Positions 4,838 through 7,394 of a DNA stretch of 7,394 nt are shown here, in pieces. Position 1 is the first letter of the stretch. Each line of letters starts with the position of its first letter. The notes beneath the pieces were generated by a model. The model saw only the letters and a program-made list of their open reading frames with translations. It made no database searches and had not been told where the DNA came from. The translations under genes and the position numbers were made by a program. Origin of the DNA: Rubrobacter sp. (GTDB lineage: Bacteria; Actinomycetota; Rubrobacteria; Rubrobacterales; Rubrobacteraceae). The stretch lies in NCBI GenBank assembly GCA_020253895.1, contig JADDKG010000301.1:1-7394 (forward strand). The letters are read 5' to 3'.

Positions 4838-5704
4838 GTGTACGGTCCTGGCCCGGCCATGCCGGAGGGTCGCGGGGGGAAGGCCTCGCCTCCCCCCGTC
4901 CGGCGGCTGCTCGACGCCGGGGACCTTCTTGGCGGCTACGTTACCTCCGCGCTTGAGCGCCTGATCTGCGGCCGCCACCACTACGAGACGGTGGGTTGGG
5001 GGCAGGCGCTCCGCGACCTGGAGGCGCTCTACGGCCGGGAGGTGGAGCCCATCCTGGGTGAGCGGGCCCTGCTGGAGACCGAGCAGGGGATCCGCCGGCT
5101 GCTGCGGGAGATCCGCGCCGAGGACCCCTTTCTCCAGCGCTGGGCGGCGGACTCCCTGCTCGCCCGGGCCTGCTACCTGCTGTGCCGGCTGCTGCGCCCG
5201 GCGGTGGTGCTCGAGACCGGGGTGGCCTACGGGGTGTCCTCGGCGTTTATGCTGGCCGCCCTGGAGGAGAACGGCCGCGGGGAGCTGCACAGCGTGGATC
5301 TCCCCCCGCTGCGTCCCCGGGCCGGGCGCTTCTGGGGCATAGCCGTCCCGGGGCGGATGCAGAACCGCTGGCGGCTGCACCGGGGGGCGAGCCGGCGGGT
5401 GCTGCCCGGGCTGCTCGCGGAGCTGGGGGAGGTGGACCTCTTTGTCCACGACAGCCTGCACACCCTGCGGAACATGCGCTTTGAGTTCGGCGCGGTCTGG
5501 CCGCACCTGCGGCCGGGGGGAGCGGTGCTCGCGGACGACGTGGAGCGGAACGCCGCCTTTGAGGAGCTGCGCGGGAGGCGACCCCTCCTGTGGAGGGTGG
5601 TCGCCGACCGGGAGCGGGAGCCGCTGCACGGCCCTCCCGCCCCGGTCGTCTTCGGGCTTGCGGTGAAGGCTAGTAGCCCGGACGGCCCATCCGCCGGTAG
5701 GTGA
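4838..5704 (+). CDS. Class I SAM-dependent methyltransferase (Methyltransf_24-like)
   Basis: This predicted soluble enzyme of 288 aa uses S-adenosylmethionine. A mostly helical N-terminal segment (about 20-120) precedes the Rossmann domain. Motif I is VLETGVAYGVSSA (124-136), the glycine-rich SAM loop. Motif II is HSVDLPP (151-157), with Asp154 positioned for the ribose. VDLFVHDSLHTLRNMRFEF (199-217) carries the HDSLHT block typical of Methyltransf_24/CmcI-like O-methyltransferases. HLRPGGAVLADDV (223-235) follows, with a likely metal- or substrate-binding acidic pair. The chain ends with a polar tail. The start is GTG 4838, placed by AGGGAGGA. The acceptor is unknown; relatives act on sugars, antibiotics and small phenolics. 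The gene is alone on its strand, reads away from the cysteine-rich gene, and its last 35 bp overlap the end of pgi in convergent orientation. Confidence 0.82.
   Translation: MYGPGPAMPEGRGGKASPPPVRRLLDAGDLLGGYVTSALERLICGRHHYETVGWGQALRDLEALYGREVEPILGERALLETEQGIRRLLREIRAEDPFLQRWAADSLLARACYLLCRLLRPAVVLETGVAYGVSSAFMLAALEENGRGELHSVDLPPLRPRAGRFWGIAVPGRMQNRWRLHRGASRRVLPGLLAELGEVDLFVHDSLHTLRNMRFEFGAVWPHLRPGGAVLADDVERNAAFEELRGRRPLLWRVVADREREPLHGPPAPVVFGLAVKASSPDGPSAGR
5651..5682. terminator. Weak hairpin across the pgi stop codon
   Basis: TTCGGGCT (5651-5658) pairs with AGCCCGGA (5675-5682), an 8-bp stem with one G-T pair and a 16-nt loop that holds the pgi TAG (5670-5672 on the minus strand). There is no U-tract in either direction. 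It lies inside the coding end of the methyltransferase, so it may be chance. Confidence 0.2.
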
Positions 5705-6962
5705 TCCTCTTGCCCGCCTCCACCCCCGGCTGGTCGTACGGGTTCACCCCGTAGAGGGCGCCGGCGACGGCCGTCTGCACCTCCAGCGCCTGCATCAGGT
5801 ATCCCAGGTTCTCCTCGCTCAGCGAGCCCAGCCGGATTGTGTCGTTCGGGCGCCCGGCCTCGGTGAGCGCCCGCCGGGTGGCGTCGCACTCCACGCCGAG
5901 CAGCTCGCCCACGGTGTGCCCCGAGAGGTAGCCGACGCCCTCCAGATCCTCGTAGGCGCCCGGGATCTCGACGTCCCGTGGAGGCCGGCCGACCTCTACG
6001 ATCTCGATGACCTTGTCCTGGGGGCCCTCCATGTACAGCTGCAGCTGGGAGTGCTGGTCGGTGGTCCCCACCGCACCGTGCGGGGTGGAGCCCTTCCCGT
6101 CTTTGCCGAGCGACTCCGCCCACAGCTGCACGAACCACGCCGCAAGCCGCTCCAGCGCGTCGGCGTAGACCATCATCACCCGGATGTTGCGGCCGCGGGA
6201 GGTGTCCATCAGGTAGTGCATCGCGGCCCCGGCCACCGCGGGGTGCTCGTCCCTCCGCTCCTCCACCTCCTCCACGCACCGGGCCGCCCCGGCGAGCAGG
6301 GCTTCTGCGTCGAGGCCCGCCACCGCCGCCGGCAGCAGGCCCACCGGCGAGAGCACCGAGAAGCGCCCCCCCACGTCCGGCGGTATGGGCAGGGTAGAGA
6401 GGTCCTCCCGGTCGGCGATCCGCTTGAGGAAACCCTTCTCGGGGTCGGTGGTGGCCACCGTCCGCGACTGGTAGCCGAAGTCCCCAAGCGCCTTTGCGAG
6501 CGCCCCCCTTATGACCAGGAAGTTGGCCATCGTCTCGGCCGTGGAGCCGCTCTTGGTCACCACGTTGACCCAGGTGCCCTCCGGTTCGATCACGTCGAGT
6601 ATCCCCGAGAGGGTCGTCGGGTCGGCGTTCTCCGCGAAGTGGAGCCGCGGGCCGCCCCGGTCCGGGATGAGGTTGTAGAAGGGGTGGCTCAGGGCGCGGT
6701 GGAGCGCCATCGGCCCGAGCGCCGAGCCGCCTATGCCGACGTGCACAAAGTCCGTGGCGCCGCTGGAGCGGACCCTCTCGGCCACCTCCAGCGAGGCATC
6801 CAGGTACTCGCGGGTCCGGGGCAGCCGCATAAAGCCCGGCCGCCCGTCGAGCAGGCCGTCCACCGCCTCGCGCAGCCGGGGGGATAGCTCCTCCAGCTCC
6901 CGCTCCGTGAGGCCCCCCTCCACCTCCAGGAGGTTTTGGTAGTCGAAGGTGACGTCGGCCAT
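5670..6962 (-). CDS. pgi: Glucose-6-phosphate isomerase
   Basis: This cytoplasmic glycolysis/gluconeogenesis enzyme interconverts glucose 6-phosphate and fructose 6-phosphate. At 430 aa it belongs to the short bacterial form (about 430-450 aa) rather than the 550-aa E. coli type. Two SIS folds are evident. The first has HVGIGGSALGP (74-84) and the phosphate-binding VVTKSGSTAETMANF (134-148). The signature DVGGRFSVLSPVGLLPAA (196-213) follows. The catalytic Glu283 sits in WAESLGKDGKG (281-291), and His304 in GTTDQHSQLQLYMEGP (299-314). The C-terminal signature GVNPYDQPGVEAGK (405-418) carries Lys418. All catalytic residues are present. The start is ATG 6962, with AAGGGAGGAG at 6973-6982 on the minus strand. 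A weak -10 (TAAACT, 7002-7007) overlaps the nth promoter region. The 3' end overlaps the methyltransferase by 35 bp in convergent orientation. Confidence 0.97.
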   Translation of the reverse strand: MADVTFDYQNLLEVEGGLTERELEELSPRLREAVDGLLDGRPGFMRLPRTREYLDASLEVAERVRSSGATDFVHVGIGGSALGPMALHRALSHPFYNLIPDRGGPRLHFAENADPTTLSGILDVIEPEGTWVNVVTKSGSTAETMANFLVIRGALAKALGDFGYQSRTVATTDPEKGFLKRIADREDLSTLPIPPDVGGRFSVLSPVGLLPAAVAGLDAEALLAGAARCVEEVEERRDEHPAVAGAAMHYLMDTSRGRNIRVMMVYADALERLAAWFVQLWAESLGKDGKGSTPHGAVGTTDQHSQLQLYMEGPQDKVIEIVEVGRPPRDVEIPGAYEDLEGVGYLSGHTVGELLGVECDATRRALTEAGRPNDTIRLGSLSEENLGYLMQALEVQTAVAGALYGVNPYDQPGVEAGKRITYRRMGRPGY

Positions 6963-7001
6963 CGTGGTGTGGCTCCTCCCTTAGCTCGCCTGACGGGGAG
7001 T

Positions 7002-7007
7002 AGTTTA
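7002..7007 (-). promoter_or_regulatory. Possible -10 box (TAAACT) of pgi
   Basis: TAAACT on the minus strand keeps the TA...T frame of a -10 box and would give a leader of about 33 nt containing the pgi ribosome binding site. The expected -35 position reads TGGCCC, a poor match. The nth TATAAT lies inside the spacer. Confidence 0.3.
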
Positions 7008-7015
7008 GAGCACGG

Positions 7016-7021
7016 TATAAT
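7016..7021 (+). promoter_or_regulatory. -10 box (TATAAT) of nth, leaderless start
   Basis: A perfect TATAAT lies 8 nt before ATG 7030, so the transcript should begin at or within a base or two of the start codon. No Shine-Dalgarno sequence can fit. The best upstream element, TGACGG at 6991-6996, is 19 bp away, longer than the usual 16-18 bp. Confidence 0.65.
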
Positions 7022-7029
7022 GCCGGGCC

Positions 7030-7394
7030 ATGAGCGCCGCCCCGGTGGGCGAGGTGATCGCCCGGCTGAAGAGAGAGTACCCCGACGCCCGCACCGCGTT
7101 GAACTGGTCGAACCCGCTGGAGCTCCTGGTGGCGGTGATCCTCTCCGCCCGGTGCACCGACGAGCAGGTGAACAAGGTCACCGAGAGGCTCTTCAAGAAG
7201 TACCGGACGGCAGAGGACTACGCAAGCGCTCCGCTGGAGGAGCTGGAGGAGGACATCCGGCCGACCGGCTTCTACCGCAACAAGGCCCGGGCGATACAGG
7301 GGATGGCCCGGGCCCTGCTCGAGCGCCACGGGGGGGAGGTGCCGAGGACGATGGAGGAGCTCGTCGCCCTCCCCGGGGTGGGGCGCAAGACCGC
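7030..7394 (+). CDS. nth: Endonuclease III, 3' partial
   Basis: This is a DNA glycosylase/AP lyase of base excision repair that removes oxidised pyrimidines. The first 121 codons are present. The N-terminal helix is followed by NPLELLVAVILSARCTDEQV (28-47) and NKVTERLFKKY (48-58), the usual LLVA-ILSAQ-TD-VN family block. IRPTGFYRNKARAIQGMARAL (76-96) comes next. The window ends in the helix-hairpin-helix LPGVGRKT (114-121), whose Lys120 is the expected catalytic lysine. The catalytic Asp and the C-terminal iron-sulfur cysteines lie beyond the window. The ATG at 7030 is favoured because a perfect TATAAT lies 8 nt upstream and the N-terminal length fits E. coli Nth numbering. MutY is less likely given the ILSA-x-TD and GVGRKT wording. 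It is divergent from pgi across 67 bp. Confidence 0.93.
   Translation, partial: MSAAPVGEVIARLKREYPDARTALNWSNPLELLVAVILSARCTDEQVNKVTERLFKKYRTAEDYASAPLEELEEDIRPTGFYRNKARAIQGMARALLERHGGEVPRTMEELVALPGVGRKT

Noticed and set aside
4353..4860. A start at 4860 for the cysteine-rich protein
   Set aside because: The extra 33 codons run across the TATAAT box and antisense to the methyltransferase leader. They have no supporting site, whereas ATG 4761 fits a leaderless promoter.
5916..6887. A 323-codon open frame on the plus strand opposite pgi
   Set aside because: It is the mirror of conserved pgi codons and reads as Val/Arg/His-rich low-complexity sequence.
5227..7329. A 700-codon open frame on the minus strand
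   Set aside because: It lies over pgi, nth and the methyltransferase in other frames, all of which have clear catalytic motifs. Its translation is Gly/Arg/Ala-rich without family motifs, as expected of a stop-poor shadow frame in GC-rich DNA.

Overview
This is a GC-rich bacterial window (roughly 70% G+C by eye) with tightly packed genes, many GTG starts, strong purine-rich ribosome binding sites and several near-consensus TATAAT boxes. It looks like ordinary chromosome of a high-GC Gram-positive. A Rubrobacter-like actinobacterium is my best guess, but this rests on composition and protein style, not on a search. Nine protein genes are supported. Two run off the window: the first lacks its start and the last lacks its end. 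I see no rRNA, tRNA, insertion sequence, phage gene or CRISPR array.

Layout. From 1 to 2429 (+) lie a Wzx/MurJ-type polysaccharide flippase and, overlapping it by 14 bp, a PAPS-dependent sulfotransferase. They look like the tail of a surface-glycan operon whose product is sulfated. Converging on them, with an 11-bp overlap of coding ends, is a small cytoplasmic molybdopterin oxidoreductase of the sulfite-oxidase fold (2419-3018, -). A 185-bp divergent spacer holds a 12-bp-period direct repeat and a TACAAT box. It leads into a two-gene + strand unit: a small ParB-like protein (3204-3545) coupled by a GTGA overlap to a 63-residue two-helix membrane protein (3542-3733). From 4761 back to 3746 (-) are a cysteine-rich 117-aa protein and an L-2-amino-thiazoline-4-carboxylate hydrolase-like protein, each with its own TATAAT box. 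Divergent from these is a class I SAM methyltransferase (4838-5704, +). Its coding end overlaps that of glucose-6-phosphate isomerase (5670-6962, -) by 35 bp. Divergent from pgi is the start of endonuclease III (nth, 7030 to the window edge).

How it works together. The only functionally linked set I can argue for is flippase plus sulfotransferase. The rest is a mixture of housekeeping genes (pgi, nth) and poorly characterised genes. The less ordinary signals are regulatory and architectural: overlapping oppositely directed -10 boxes at 4768-4775; two apparently leaderless genes (nth and the cysteine-rich protein); a perfect 9-bp inverted repeat abutting a -10 box and spanning a stop codon; a hairpin whose loop holds both stop codons of a convergent pair; and the iterated motif ahead of the ParB-like/membrane pair. 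No feature amounts to a demonstrated new system; the ParB-like/membrane pair with its iterated upstream motif is the best candidate for one.
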